Positions 1-9,815 of a stretch of DNA of 64,000 bases are shown in pieces; the first letter of the stretch is position 1, and each line of letters opens with the position of its first letter. The translations under genes were made by a program, and so were the position numbers. The stretch covers positions 62,001-126,000 of the forward strand of contig JAFDXF010000086.1 in NCBI GenBank assembly GCA_018268055.1. The letters are read 5' to 3'. The notes under the pieces are model-generated. The model was not told the origin of the DNA. It was given only the letters and a program-made list of their open reading frames with translations, and made no database searches. This DNA is from Bacteroidota bacterium. Lineage in GTDB: Bacteria; Bacteroidota; Bacteroidia; Chitinophagales; Chitinophagaceae.

Positions 1-586
1 TGCCAGAGTATTATTAGAATATGGGACTAAGATGTGGAATGAAACAGAATGGGTTGCTGATCTTATTTTTTCTGAATTGCCGGATGATACGCTAATTGAC
101 AATAAAGATATCATACAATTGATTGCTACATTTAAAGAAACAAGGCAACAGAATCCAGTAGTACTAAACAGAAGTTATTTCATTTATCATCCCGATACAA
201 AAGTGAGTGCATTGGCGGTTTCTCTATTGAATACTCCTTATGAAGAAAGTGAGCATTGGCGCAAAGAATACACTCCTTCTACAGGATATCAAAAAAAATT
301 GTTCGAGAAAGATTATACCGAGTTTATGCGCATGGTTTCAAAAGAAAACAGTGAAGAACTTTCTGCCTATTTGAATATTGCAGAAGACAACTCATTGGCA
401 GAAGTACATTCAGCAATTCTTTATTTGAAACTCAGAAAAGTGCGTCGCATGCTTTTAGAAAATCAATTAGATATTGAAAAACAACACACCCCGGAAGAAT
501 TTTCCATATTGCACCAGACACATCAGTATTTAAAAAGCATGGAAATAGAATTAACGAAACAGTTAGGGACAGTTATTCTTAGATAA
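1..586 (+). CDS. dnaG: DNA primase DnaG, C-terminal fragment (5' partial)
   Basis: This is the last part of a DnaG-type primase, which makes RNA primers for DNA replication. The reading frame is open to the left edge, so the gene begins outside the window; the first in-frame ATG at 32 is not a real start. The visible part is the helical C-terminal region, which in this family contacts the replicative helicase, with charged and Leu-rich helices such as LYLKLRKVRRMLLENQ. The catalytic TOPRIM and zinc domains lie outside. The stop is only 6 bases from the stop of the convergent parC. Family assignment rests on general resemblance of the C-terminal region to Bacteroidota DnaG. Confidence 0.75.
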   Translation, partial: ARVLLEYGTKMWNETEWVADLIFSELPDDTLIDNKDIIQLIATFKETRQQNPVVLNRSYFIYHPDTKVSALAVSLLNTPYEESEHWRKEYTPSTGYQKKLFEKDYTEFMRMVSKENSEELSAYLNIAEDNSLAEVHSAILYLKLRKVRRMLLENQLDIEKQHTPEEFSILHQTHQYLKSMEIELTKQLGTVILR

Positions 587-592
587 TTCGTA

Positions 593-3112
593 TCAGAATA
601 GCTCAGTCTGCACATCGTCCTTACCTTTCACCCATTCCATTTCCGTTGATTTACTAAAATCAGAAAGTTTTGCGCCTACCGTCTTATAACTTGTAATCTC
701 TGTAATCTTCGCAATCTTCAGTTTACCTTTACGTACCTGTGCACCACGCCCTTGCTGCATAGCCAAAACGGGTTCATCCATGGTGGTTACGGTTTCTACA
801 TAATTCCCATCTCCTTCTTTGATAAATAAAAATTTATTTTTCAATGTTGAGGTTTCAATCTTAAACCGTTTGCACATAAACTGTTTCGTTTTCATATCAA
901 CGTAAACAACTGTAAGAATTTTTTGAGCATCATACTTTTCAATCAGTAAAACTTTTTCTGTATCAATTTTCTGCATTAGCTCCTGATCGGTTACTTCATA
1001 GTATCCATCATTATACACAATCAATATTTTATCATCAGCCTCAAAAACGCCAAGGTATTGGCCTTTTTCATCATTATTTAATCGCCCGAATTGTTCATCA
1101 TACCAGAATTTTCTTCCGGCAATTGTTGACACTCCTGCTTCTTTTAATTTTACACCATCTGCTTTTATCGGATATTTAGTTACAGTAATACCTTTACTGC
1201 TCCTGCCGGTTATTTCTAATTCTGAAAAATAAAATTCAAATTCTTTTCTATGTGCTTTGCATCCGGGCGTTAATATTATTCGAACCACTTCTGCTTCGCC
1301 ATTAGGATTTACGGACAGATAATGTACTTTGCTTTTTTCGTGTTCCTTTGCAAGCTGATATTCTTTATCTCGTGTAACTCCGGTAACGTTAAACCTTTTT
1401 GCAAAGCTTTTACCGTTACTGCCATCCATATAAATCATATTATAGGTAGTACGCTCATCATTCTTTTTAAATACAGCAACGTGGAGAATATCTTTTCCGA
1501 TAAATATTTTATCAGAAACTTTTACCACTTTCATTACCCCGTTTTTAGCAAATGCAATGATATCATCCAGATCGGAACAGTCAAAAAGAAATTCATCTTT
1601 TTTGAGTCCGGAACCAATAAACCCTTCTGCCCTATTCACATAAAGCTTTGTATTGGCAATGGCTACAAATTTTGCTTCAATAACTTCAAACTGTTTGATT
1701 TCTGTTTTACGCTCACGCCCCTTGCCATATTTCTTCAAAAGGTTTTCAAAATAATTCACAGAGAAATCTACCAGATTGGCCAAATCGTGCTTCACTTGTT
1801 TTATCTCTGCTTCCAACCCATTTATCTGCTCTATCAATTCATCTATGTCTAATTTATAAATACGACGTACAGGTTTTTCCGTTAGCTTAATGATATCTTC
1901 CCTCGTGATGTCTCGTTTCAATTGCTTTTTGAACGGATCAAATGCTTTATCAATAGATAACAATACTTTATCCCATGTTTCATGCTTCTTCTCCAGTTCT
2001 TTATATATCTTTTCTTCAAAGAATATTTTCTCTAATGAAGTATAATGCCACTTTTCTTGAAGTTCATTTAGTTTAATCTTTAGCTCTAACTCTAATAAAT
2101 CTTTTGTTTTATCAACTGATAAGCGAAGTAAATCCTGAACCGTTAAGAACTGTGGCTTTTGATCCACGATGACACAAGCATTCGGAGAAATTGATATTTC
2201 ACAGTCAGTAAACTTGTATAATGCATCAATGGTGATGTCGGGAGAAATACCTGGTGCTAAATCAATATGTATTTCTACATCAGCGGCTGTATTGTCGGTT
2301 ACTTTTTTTATCTTAATCTTTCCCTGATCATTTGCTTTAACGATAGACTCCATCAACTGAGTAGTAGTAACGCCATAAGGTACACTCGTGATGGAAAGCG
2401 TTTTTTTATCTACTTCTGTAATATGCGCCCTTACTTTTACTTTACCGCCTCTTTTCCCTTGATTGTATTCTGCAGCATCTATCATTCCACCGGTCAAAAA
2501 ATCTGGAAATAATTCAAACCGTTTTCCTCTTAAATGCTTGATTGCAGCTTCTATCAACTCACAAAAATTATGTGGAAGAATTTTTGTAGATAATCCTACG
2601 GCAATACCATCAGCTCCTTGCGCCAATAATAAAGGAAATTTCATAGGAAGTGTAACCGGCTCATTTTTTCTTCCATCATAGCTCAGTTGCCATTCGGTTG
2701 TTTTATGATTAAAAGCAACCTCCAATGCAAACTTACTCAAACGGGCTTCTATGTAACGTGCGGCAGCTGCATCATCGCCTGTACGCACATCGCCCCAGTT
2801 ACCTTGCGTATCAATCAATAAATCTTTCTGCCCCATATTCACCAATGCATCTCCAATACTGGCATCACCATGCGGGTGATACTGCATTGCCTGGCCTATA
2901 ATATTTGCGACCTTATTGTAACGCCCATCATCCATTTCCTTCATCGCATGAAGAATACGTCGTTGTACCGGCTTCAAGCCGTCTTCAATAGCAGGTACCG
3001 CTCTTTCCAATATTACATAAGATGCATATTCCAAAAACCAGTTTTTATACTGGCCGTGTAGTCCATTTTCATTTTCGCCTACTGCAGATAAATTATTCTT
3101 ACTTGTACTCAT
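593..3112 (-). CDS. parC: DNA topoisomerase IV subunit A
   Basis: An 839-residue type IIA topoisomerase A subunit that cleaves and rejoins DNA to decatenate chromosomes. The N-terminal winged-helix breakage domain is clear: LKPVQRRILHAM near residue 47, QYHPHGDAS near 77, and the AAARYIEARL motif with the active-site tyrosine at about residue 120. A coiled-coil tower follows at about 430-470 and a beta-pinwheel C-terminal half after about 490. ParC rather than GyrA is inferred from the Bacteroidota-type N-terminus (GQYKNWFLEYASYVILERAV) and from the parE gene in the same run. It is the last gene of a parE / DUF1835 / parC operon and starts at an ATG 30 bases after the DUF1835 stop. Confidence 0.93.
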   Translation of the reverse strand: MSTSKNNLSAVGENENGLHGQYKNWFLEYASYVILERAVPAIEDGLKPVQRRILHAMKEMDDGRYNKVANIIGQAMQYHPHGDASIGDALVNMGQKDLLIDTQGNWGDVRTGDDAAAARYIEARLSKFALEVAFNHKTTEWQLSYDGRKNEPVTLPMKFPLLLAQGADGIAVGLSTKILPHNFCELIEAAIKHLRGKRFELFPDFLTGGMIDAAEYNQGKRGGKVKVRAHITEVDKKTLSITSVPYGVTTTQLMESIVKANDQGKIKIKKVTDNTAADVEIHIDLAPGISPDITIDALYKFTDCEISISPNACVIVDQKPQFLTVQDLLRLSVDKTKDLLELELKIKLNELQEKWHYTSLEKIFFEEKIYKELEKKHETWDKVLLSIDKAFDPFKKQLKRDITREDIIKLTEKPVRRIYKLDIDELIEQINGLEAEIKQVKHDLANLVDFSVNYFENLLKKYGKGRERKTEIKQFEVIEAKFVAIANTKLYVNRAEGFIGSGLKKDEFLFDCSDLDDIIAFAKNGVMKVVKVSDKIFIGKDILHVAVFKKNDERTTYNMIYMDGSNGKSFAKRFNVTGVTRDKEYQLAKEHEKSKVHYLSVNPNGEAEVVRIILTPGCKAHRKEFEFYFSELEITGRSSKGITVTKYPIKADGVKLKEAGVSTIAGRKFWYDEQFGRLNNDEKGQYLGVFEADDKILIVYNDGYYEVTDQELMQKIDTEKVLLIEKYDAQKILTVVYVDMKTKQFMCKRFKIETSTLKNKFLFIKEGDGNYVETVTTMDEPVLAMQQGRGAQVRKGKLKIAKITEITSYKTVGAKLSDFSKSTEMEWVKGKDDVQTELF

Positions 3113-3142
3113 AAATACTGTTCTTACTTTCTGCTAAAAAAA

Positions 3143-3994
3143 TTATTCAGCTGTTGTTTCTTTTTCTTTTTCAATTTTTCCTTGAGTCTTCTCAAACTTG
3201 CGAACATCAAAATCTTTCCAACCTTTTTCAATATCACCATTGGCCTCCAATTTACCTTCGGCAATCAATTGCTTCATACGCCACATTAAAAAGACATCGC
3301 CTGTTTTTACTTTCATCCTATTCACCGTATTAAGTATTACCCTATTGGCTTTTTGCCATTCGCCGGTACAGTTCTTGATTACTTCAGTATCATAATAACT
3401 GTCTTCTTTCCCAGATATTTTTTTTCCACCTTCCAATATGCGCACCGTTGCATTTTCTTCCGATAATCTTTTCCATTCATCCGGATCTATTTCAAACTCA
3501 CTCAAAGTGATAGGACGTGAAAGTTTTTTAGCCTTAATAATTTCTTTCGGTAATACTTCGCTAATCATAGATGGATAAAACAATTGCCCTTTTTCATTGA
3601 TAAATGGAAGGTTATTCAAATAAACCACCATTAAGCGGCCTTGAAATTCTCTTAATTGACGCATCAGCCAATAGTAGCCCACTACATCATGTTGGTTTTG
3701 CCCCATCCATATCCAAGCATCCTGCTCTGTATCTTCATTTAATTTTTCCTTAATTGAACTGACTGTATTTCTGTCATCAAAACTTCCTAGCAAGTTCAAA
3801 TAGGGAGAAGATTGTAACATAGATCGCCACCACTCCGTTCTTTTATTCCATCCTTCTTCTTCATCTATATGATCAATTGGCCCGACAGCCCAATCATCTT
3901 TTATTTCAAAAATATCACCTGTAAGAGTTTCATCCAATTGCATCGCTTCTTTCAAAAGAGCAGCATCACCTTGTTGAAATACTATATGAATCAT
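3143..3994 (-). CDS. DUF1835-domain protein
   Basis: A 283-residue soluble protein starting MIHIVFQQGDAALLKEA, typical of the DUF1835 family, with a DUF3658-like second half. The family is found widely in bacteria and no biochemical role is settled. No signal peptide or membrane segment is visible. The C-terminus is charged (KFEKTQGKIEKEKETT). It lies between parE and parC with gaps of about 42 and 30 bases, so it is almost certainly cotranscribed with topoisomerase IV. Whether it acts with the topoisomerase is unknown; cotranscription is the only hint. Confidence 0.8.
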   Translation of the reverse strand: MIHIVFQQGDAALLKEAMQLDETLTGDIFEIKDDWAVGPIDHIDEEEGWNKRTEWWRSMLQSSPYLNLLGSFDDRNTVSSIKEKLNEDTEQDAWIWMGQNQHDVVGYYWLMRQLREFQGRLMVVYLNNLPFINEKGQLFYPSMISEVLPKEIIKAKKLSRPITLSEFEIDPDEWKRLSEENATVRILEGGKKISGKEDSYYDTEVIKNCTGEWQKANRVILNTVNRMKVKTGDVFLMWRMKQLIAEGKLEANGDIEKGWKDFDVRKFEKTQGKIEKEKETTAE

Positions 3995-4036
3995 TTTATA
4001 TCTTCTTTTAATGTATTAAATTTTTGAACCATTTTT

Positions 4037-5935
4037 TTAGATTGCAGAAACAGGTTCATCTTGTTCTATCTTCAGATTTTGAATGATGAACTCTTGCCTA
4101 TCAGGTGTATTTTTTCCCATATAATATTCTAATAGCTGCTGAATATGATCCCCTTGCTCCAATCGCATTAATTGTTTTCGCATATCTGAGCTGATGAACT
4201 GTGCAAATTCATCCGGACTGATTTCACCCAAACCTTTAAAGCGTGTTACCTCAGGTTTTGTTCCTAATTTTTTCATTGCTTCCTGCTTTTCTTGCTCAGA
4301 ATAACAATAAATTGTTTCCTGTTTATTTCTCACACGGAATAATGGAGTTTCTAGTACATATACTTTGCCATGCTTTACAAGGTCAGGAAAAAATTGTAAA
4401 AAAAACGTCATCAATAAAAGGCGTATATGCATTCCATCCACATCGGCATCGGTAGCAATGACCACATTATTATAGCGCAAACCATCAAGTCCGTCTTCTA
4501 TATTCAATGCATGTTGTAATAGATTGAATTCTTCGTTTTCATAAACTACTTTTTTTGTAAGGCCAAAACTATTCAATGGCTTCCCCCTCAAACTAAATAC
4601 TGCTTGCGTTTCTACATTTCGGGCCTTTGTGATAGAACCACTGGCACTATCACCCTCGGTAATAAATATGGTAGTTTCGTTCTGCTTTGCAATAAATGTT
4701 TCTTTCCCTTTTGTTGGCGGTTCATCATCCATGTGATAACGACAATCACGCAACTTTCGGTTGTGAAGATTTGCTTTCTTTGCCCGTTCATTCGCCAACT
4801 TGCGCACACCGGCCATTTCTTTTCTTTCCTTTTCACTTTGTTCAATACGTTTTTTCAGGGCATCAGCGATTGAAGAATTTTTATGCAAGAAATTGTCTAA
4901 TTCTTTAGCGAAGAAATCACTTACAAACTGTTTCATGCTCGGCCCGTTCGTATCTACATTTATGGAACCCAGTTTTGTTTTTGTTTGAGATTCAAAAACC
5001 GGCTCTACCACACGCACTGAAACAGCCGCAACGATTCCTGTACGAATATCTGAAGCATCATAATCCTTCTTAAAAAATTCACGAATCGTTTTTACATACG
5101 CTTCGCGAAAAGCTTGTTGATGTGTTCCGCCCTGTGTAGTATGTTGTCCGTTTACAAAACTATAGATGTCTTCACCATAGTCATTATTGTGTGTTATCGC
5201 AACTTCTATATCATTTCCTGTCAGATGAATAATCGGATATCTATTTTCATCTTCATTCGTCTTTCGTTGTAATAAATCTAACAAGCCATTTTTACTGACA
5301 TAGGTTTTGCCATTAAAAACAATTCTTAACCCTGCATTCAGATAACAGTAATTCCAGATTTGACCTTCTAAAAATTCAGGCAAAAATTTAAAATTTCTAA
5401 ACACAGTATCATCAGGAACAAACGTGACTAATGTGCCTGTCGACTCATCAGTTTTTCCTTCTTTATGTTCTTTAACCAAAACGCCACGTTCGAATTCGGC
5501 AGTTTTTTCTTTCCCGTCTCTTACAGCAGTTACTTTAAAATAACTGCTCAATGCATTTACTGCTTTGGTACCTACTCCATTCAGCCCAACAGATTTTTGA
5601 AACGCTTTACTGTCATATTTAGCACCTGTATTTATCTTGCTTACCACATCTACTACTTTTCCCAATGGAATACCTCTTCCATAATCTCGTATGGTTACTT
5701 GCTTGCCTTCAATAGTTATTTCAACTGTTTTACCATAACCCATTGTATATTCATCTATGCAATTGTCCAATACTTCTTTTACCAATACATAGATGCCATC
5801 ATCGGGCGAAGAGCCATCGCCTAATTTACCAATATACATACCCGGACGAAGCCGTATATGCTCTTTCCAGTCTAACGATTTAATGCTGTCTTCATCATAA
5901 TCAAACAGATTATTTTCTTTAACTGCTTTACTCAT
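4037..5935 (-). CDS. parE: DNA topoisomerase IV subunit B
   Basis: A 632-residue ATPase subunit of topoisomerase IV. The GHKL ATP-binding fold is visible: EVLDNCIDE at about 54-62 (Bergerat N-box), DYGRGIP at 84-90 and [11 protein letters not shown] at 117-127. The TOPRIM motif EGDSASG sits at about 427-433, with the metal-binding DADVDG further on. The opening [25 protein letters not shown] is characteristic of Bacteroidota ParE rather than GyrB. It is the first gene of the parE / DUF1835 / parC run and starts at an ATG. The 219 bases upstream hold the terminator of the preceding lipoprotein gene and presumably the operon promoter. Confidence 0.94.
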   Translation of the reverse strand: MSKAVKENNLFDYDEDSIKSLDWKEHIRLRPGMYIGKLGDGSSPDDGIYVLVKEVLDNCIDEYTMGYGKTVEITIEGKQVTIRDYGRGIPLGKVVDVVSKINTGAKYDSKAFQKSVGLNGVGTKAVNALSSYFKVTAVRDGKEKTAEFERGVLVKEHKEGKTDESTGTLVTFVPDDTVFRNFKFLPEFLEGQIWNYCYLNAGLRIVFNGKTYVSKNGLLDLLQRKTNEDENRYPIIHLTGNDIEVAITHNNDYGEDIYSFVNGQHTTQGGTHQQAFREAYVKTIREFFKKDYDASDIRTGIVAAVSVRVVEPVFESQTKTKLGSINVDTNGPSMKQFVSDFFAKELDNFLHKNSSIADALKKRIEQSEKERKEMAGVRKLANERAKKANLHNRKLRDCRYHMDDEPPTKGKETFIAKQNETTIFITEGDSASGSITKARNVETQAVFSLRGKPLNSFGLTKKVVYENEEFNLLQHALNIEDGLDGLRYNNVVIATDADVDGMHIRLLLMTFFLQFFPDLVKHGKVYVLETPLFRVRNKQETIYCYSEQEKQEAMKKLGTKPEVTRFKGLGEISPDEFAQFISSDMRKQLMRLEQGDHIQQLLEYYMGKNTPDRQEFIIQNLKIEQDEPVSAI

Positions 5936-6105
5936 TTAATTCCTTGATTTTGTTTGACCTCACATTAATATTTTTCATTTATCATGCTGCAATAAAAAAT
6001 ATTTGGGTAATGGCAAATATAACTATCCAAAGCCGCCATTCATATTTGGAGTTATTAACTATTGTGGAAAAGAAATAATGAAATATTCATTACTTGTATA
6101 AAAAA

Positions 6106-6137
6106 AGAAGAGGTCATCAATACCGATGACCTCTTCT
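6106..6137 (-). terminator. Intrinsic terminator of the Ig-repeat lipoprotein gene
   Basis: A 13-bp perfect stem (6106-6118 with 6125-6137) and a 6-base loop, followed on the minus strand by a run of seven T. It lies 18 bases past the stop of the 6155-7840 gene. Confidence 0.9.
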
Positions 6138-6154
6138 ATTAAAATTAAACTTAT

Positions 6155-7840
6155 TTAATAAATGTCATATCTTCTAAGATGTCGTTTCCCTGCATCCAAA
6201 GTACCATCCGGCTTAAATGGTTCAACTTTTATAAGACCGATTCCTTTTGCATAATAATATTTTGTATAGCCAAATACAGAAGTGGCGTCTAAAAATATTC
6301 CGGGAACTAAAGAAACCTGAAATACTTCTTTTACAATAATCACATTTTGGTAAACCTTACCTCCTGGATTATTAGAAGTAACCAATGTAACCGGTACATC
6401 TTTCTTATCAATACTATCCTTCAATCTAAAAGTAATTGGAGTGCCAGTAATCGTATTTGTAAAAGTTGAAGATGTCCAATTTGTACCGGCTGCAACATTA
6501 TCCGTTAAAAATTTATATTCTACCCAGTTCACATTATCCAATCCCGACTGACTCCAATCGAAATATTGATAATAATCAGCGCTATTTCTTCTGTAATATC
6601 CTGAAGTGTCAAATGGTGGCACTTGAGCAACATTAGCGGACTCCATAAATATATTATACGTATTGCTCAAAGCATTTAATGTATTGGGTATTACTTTTAC
6701 GAGTAAGGAGTCATTTGGATTATCATCAATCTCGTAACTCCAATTGCTGTTTGTAGTACGAGGAAAATAATCATTCAATAATGCAGGGCTTACAGTAACA
6801 GGAAATGTGCAAGTACTCGTACCGTATTTCACAGTCAGTGTGAAAGTGCCTGCTGCTGCAGGTGTACCATGCCCCGTAAGTGTTATATTCTGATTACCGG
6901 TGCTTGAAAAAGTACCGGACCCGTTGAACCAAAATCCATTTGGAGTTGGACCATCAACAGTATCTGTCGTAATCGTGTAGGCGCCAATTGTAGTTACATT
7001 TACAGAAATCTGAACTGTATTGGTTGCAGGATCTAATGCTGTTAACGCCGTGTATGTGCCGGCAGGTGTTGCTCCACCACAATTAACAATGCCTGCCGAT
7101 GGACCGGCAACATTTGCTGTAAATGTGCAAGCACTTGAACCAAATTTTACAGTAAATGATTTTGAACCGGGCGTTTCGCCTGACGGAATAGTTCCATTAG
7201 CTTGTAAAGTAATCGGTTGATTACTACCTGCTGCTAAACTACCTGTGTAGCTAAACCAAATACCGGCGACAGTATCGGTGGTAATAAAAATATTTCCGGG
7301 AGTAGTGATATTCACTTGTACATTGGCACTATTAGCGCCACCCATTATAGCACCCGGACTATAAGATCCGTTTACAGTGATTGGTGCACATGCTCCGGGA
7401 GAGCCTGCAAGCGTACCTGCTCCGGCAGAAGCCACTGTAACTTGGATATCGCATGATGAACTATCAAAACTTACAACAAAATTATTTACACCGTTTGCAA
7501 AAGGAGTACCATTACCTCTCAAAGTGACTGTGTTTGCCCCTAAGGTTGTAAACAAACCTGTACTTCTGAAAAAATAACCATTCACCGTATCTGTACCTAT
7601 TGTATAAGATCCGGTTTTGGTAACATTGACTTGGACAGAAATAGTATTCGTAGCAGACACTAACGGAACACCAACGGAATAAGTTCCATTCACTGTTTTC
7701 GGTAAGCAATCACCACTTACATCACTTTGCAAACTTCCTGCTGCAGGTGCATTAGAGCCTTCAAAACTTGTTTCTTTTTGACAAGCAAAGAAGATTACCA
7801 TTACAGCAGCGAGCCAAACTATCAATTGTCTTTTTATCAT
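6155..7840 (-). CDS. Putative lipoprotein with three Ig-like repeats
   Basis: A 561-residue exported protein of unknown function. Residues 1-20 form a signal peptide ending in FFAC, probably a lipobox with lipidated Cys20. Three repeats of about 100 residues follow (about 45-136, 150-245 and 250-350). Each starts near a cysteine with a NGTY/NGSY-type motif, has a central TxTDTVxGxxF strand pair, and ends with a second cysteine before a short beta strand, suggesting Ig-like folds with one disulfide each. The last 210 residues are a separate domain starting YFPRTTNSNWSYEID. It is likely anchored in the outer membrane. It is monocistronic, with its own terminator. No specific ligand can be proposed. 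Confidence 0.75.
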   Translation of the reverse strand: MIKRQLIVWLAAVMVIFFACQKETSFEGSNAPAAGSLQSDVSGDCLPKTVNGTYSVGVPLVSATNTISVQVNVTKTGSYTIGTDTVNGYFFRSTGLFTTLGANTVTLRGNGTPFANGVNNFVVSFDSSSCDIQVTVASAGAGTLAGSPGACAPITVNGSYSPGAIMGGANSANVQVNITTPGNIFITTDTVAGIWFSYTGSLAAGSNQPITLQANGTIPSGETPGSKSFTVKFGSSACTFTANVAGPSAGIVNCGGATPAGTYTALTALDPATNTVQISVNVTTIGAYTITTDTVDGPTPNGFWFNGSGTFSSTGNQNITLTGHGTPAAAGTFTLTVKYGTSTCTFPVTVSPALLNDYFPRTTNSNWSYEIDDNPNDSLLVKVIPNTLNALSNTYNIFMESANVAQVPPFDTSGYYRRNSADYYQYFDWSQSGLDNVNWVEYKFLTDNVAAGTNWTSSTFTNTITGTPITFRLKDSIDKKDVPVTLVTSNNPGGKVYQNVIIVKEVFQVSLVPGIFLDATSVFGYTKYYYAKGIGLIKVEPFKPDGTLDAGKRHLRRYDIY

Positions 7841-7963
7841 ACGATTATTAAAATTTAGCGTTTAAAAATAGGCATATTTTAATTCCTGACCTACATGTTT
7901 GTTTTGTCATCAATCTAATAATGCCAATGTAACTTTTTTAACATTCAGCTATCCGCTTTTTTC

Positions 7964-7971
7964 TATTTTTG
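7964..7971 (+). promoter_or_regulatory. Bacteroidota -7 promoter element (TATTTTTG)
   Basis: An exact match to the Bacteroidota -7 consensus TAnnTTTG, 18 bases before the ATG at 7990. It overlaps the alternative TTG start at 7969, which argues that translation starts at 7990. No exact TTTG is seen at the -33 position. Confidence 0.6.
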
Positions 7972-7989
7972 CATCTAAATAACAATCAG

Positions 7990-8682
7990 ATGAAAAACGT
8001 ATGGTTTGCCATTTTATTATTTATTTCTGCGGCTTGTAATAGTCAGCAAGATTCAGGCCACAATATCAATGTAAATGAATTTGAAAAAGGAATTACTTTA
8101 CCTGATGTGCAGGTACTGGATGTGAGAACCGCCGGGGAATTTCAAAGTGGACATATCAAGAACGCATTACTTGCCAATTGGAATGATAAAACAGAGTTTA
8201 ATGAACGTATAAGATATGTTGACAAGGATAAACCTGTTTATGTTTATTGCTTAGGCGGCAGTCGCAGTGCAGCAGCTGCCGATTGGATGCGTCAAAACGG
8301 TTTTAAACACGTATATGACCTGATAGGAGGAATCAATGCTTGGAAGCGTGAGAACAAACCTGTAGAAGGCCTTAGCAATGAACCACAAATGTCAATGACA
8401 GATTATCAAGCTCGCATCAATAGCAGTAAAACAGTATTGGTTGATTTTGGTGCAGACTGGTGTCCTCCTTGCGTTAAAATGAAACCTGTACTTAATGAAT
8501 TAGAAAAAAATCAAAAACTTAATTTTCTATTGGTAAAAATAGATGCAGGAGTTCAAACCAATATTATGAAAGAATTGAACATAGAGCCAATTCCGGTATT
8601 TGTTGTTTATAAAAATGGAAAAGAAGTTTGGAGAAAACAAGGCATCATCAGCAAAGAAGAGCTTGAAAAACAGTTGAAATAA
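7990..8682 (+). CDS. Rhodanese-thioredoxin fusion lipoprotein
   Basis: A 230-residue exported protein with two redox/sulfur domains. Residues 1-16 form a lipoprotein-type signal (FISAAC, Cys16). A rhodanese domain covers about 28-115, with the catalytic cysteine in YCLGGSRS (Cys87). A thioredoxin domain covers about 128-230, with WCPPC at 157-161 and a cis-Pro in IEPIPVF. Rhodaneses move sulfane sulfur and thioredoxins exchange thiols and disulfides; together they suggest periplasmic sulfur or thiol handling, but the substrate is unknown. The ATG at 7990 is chosen because an upstream TTG falls inside the -7 promoter element. A 12-bp inverted repeat follows the stop. Confidence 0.85.
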   Translation: MKNVWFAILLFISAACNSQQDSGHNINVNEFEKGITLPDVQVLDVRTAGEFQSGHIKNALLANWNDKTEFNERIRYVDKDKPVYVYCLGGSRSAAAADWMRQNGFKHVYDLIGGINAWKRENKPVEGLSNEPQMSMTDYQARINSSKTVLVDFGADWCPPCVKMKPVLNELEKNQKLNFLLVKIDAGVQTNIMKELNIEPIPVFVVYKNGKEVWRKQGIISKEELEKQLK

Positions 8683-8696
8683 ATCGCTCTCAAAAA

Positions 8697-8749
8697 TTTA
8701 TTGTTATCTTTTCATGGCGATTCTAATCTCTTAAATTGATAACAATAAA
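8697..8749. repeat. 12-bp inverted repeat with 29-base spacer
   Basis: The 12 bases at 8697-8708 are the exact reverse complement of 8738-8749. The repeat fills the gap between the rhodanese-thioredoxin gene and the BNR-repeat gene and ends 5 bases before the next ATG. It contains TATCTTTT, a near match to the -7 consensus. It could be an operator or a transcript hairpin; the sequence does not decide which. Confidence 0.6.
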
Positions 8750-8754
8750 CAAAT

Positions 8755-9783
8755 ATGCTGAAATTATATTTTACTTTACTCATCCTTATTGCTCCTGCAA
8801 AGTGGTTACTATCACAACAACCATCAATAGAGATAATTGAAAAAGGTCAAAAAACAAATCTTCGAGGTTTGAGTGTGGTTAACAATAACGTTGTTTGGGT
8901 AAGTGGCAGCAATGGTATTGTTGGCAAATCTGTAAACGCCGGTAAAAACTGGAAATGGTTTAAGGTAGCAGGTTTTGAAAAAACCGATTTTAGAGATATT
9001 GAAGGATTTGATAGCAATACGGCTGTGATAATGGGTGTGGGCGAACCTGCATACATACTCAAAACAATTGATGGTGGAGATACATGGAAAGTAGTATATG
9101 AAAACAAATCCAAAGGAATGTTTTTAGATGCTATGGAGTTTTGGAATGAACAAGCCGGTATTGTAATTGGGGATCCGATTGATAATCGGTTTTTTATCAC
9201 TCGCACTTTTGATGGTGGCTCTACCTGGCAAGATATACCTTTTTCAAAAAGACCAATAGCGGATAGTGGTGAAGCATGCTTTGCGGCAAGTGGTACAAAT
9301 ATTCGGGCATTGGATAGAGACGAGGCAGTTTTTGTTTCAGGAGGAATGAAATCGAGTATGTACAAGCGGAATGAAATTATTGAATTATCAAACATGATTC
9401 AAGGATCGGAAACAACCGGAGCAAATTCAATAGCCGTTTGGGATAACCATAAAAAAAATGGTGGGAAAAAAATTATCATTGTAGGTGGCGATTTTAAAAA
9501 TGATACTGTATCTAATAAAAATTGCATCTACTCAAATGACGGAGGCAAAACTTGGCACACTCCTAATACACCTCCGCACGGATATCGCAGTTGTGTAGAA
9601 TTTATATCTGAAAAAGATTTGATTACATGTGGCCTTACCGGCGTAGATTACTCAGCCAATGGATGCAATAGCTGGACTCTAATCAGCTCAGAAGGTTTTA
9701 ATACTTGCCGTATAGCCAAAACAGGCAAAGCTATTTTCTTAACCGGCAACAATGGTAAGATTGGGAAAATCGTCTGGAAGTAA
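8755..9783 (+). CDS. Secreted BNR/YCF48-like beta-propeller protein
   Basis: A 342-residue protein with an N-terminal signal peptide (about 1-20, ending LLSQQ). It has several BNR/Asp-box-like motifs: NAGKNWKWF near 62, DGGDTWKVV near 104, DGGSTWQDI near 150 and DGGKTWHTP near 260. Such motifs occur at blade turns in sialidase-like and YCF48-like propellers. The protein resembles those annotated as oxidoreductase or photosystem II stability-like in Bacteroidota, but no enzymatic residues can be assigned. It is probably periplasmic or surface-exposed. It may be cotranscribed with the upstream rhodanese-thioredoxin gene, 72 bases away, or have its own promoter in the inverted repeat. Confidence 0.75.
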   Translation: MLKLYFTLLILIAPAKWLLSQQPSIEIIEKGQKTNLRGLSVVNNNVVWVSGSNGIVGKSVNAGKNWKWFKVAGFEKTDFRDIEGFDSNTAVIMGVGEPAYILKTIDGGDTWKVVYENKSKGMFLDAMEFWNEQAGIVIGDPIDNRFFITRTFDGGSTWQDIPFSKRPIADSGEACFAASGTNIRALDRDEAVFVSGGMKSSMYKRNEIIELSNMIQGSETTGANSIAVWDNHKKNGGKKIIIVGGDFKNDTVSNKNCIYSNDGGKTWHTPNTPPHGYRSCVEFISEKDLITCGLTGVDYSANGCNSWTLISSEGFNTCRIAKTGKAIFLTGNNGKIGKIVWK

Positions 9784-9815
9784 TAAAAATATTTTCCAAA
9801 ACTGAATCATTTACG

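Noticed and set aside
1322..1852. 176-codon plus-strand ORF inside parC
   Set aside because: An antisense shadow with Phe/Ile/Cys-rich translation and no protein-like features; parC is clear on the other strand.
7969..7989. TTG start upstream of the rhodanese-thioredoxin gene
   Set aside because: It lies inside the -7 element and would put extra residues before the signal peptide.
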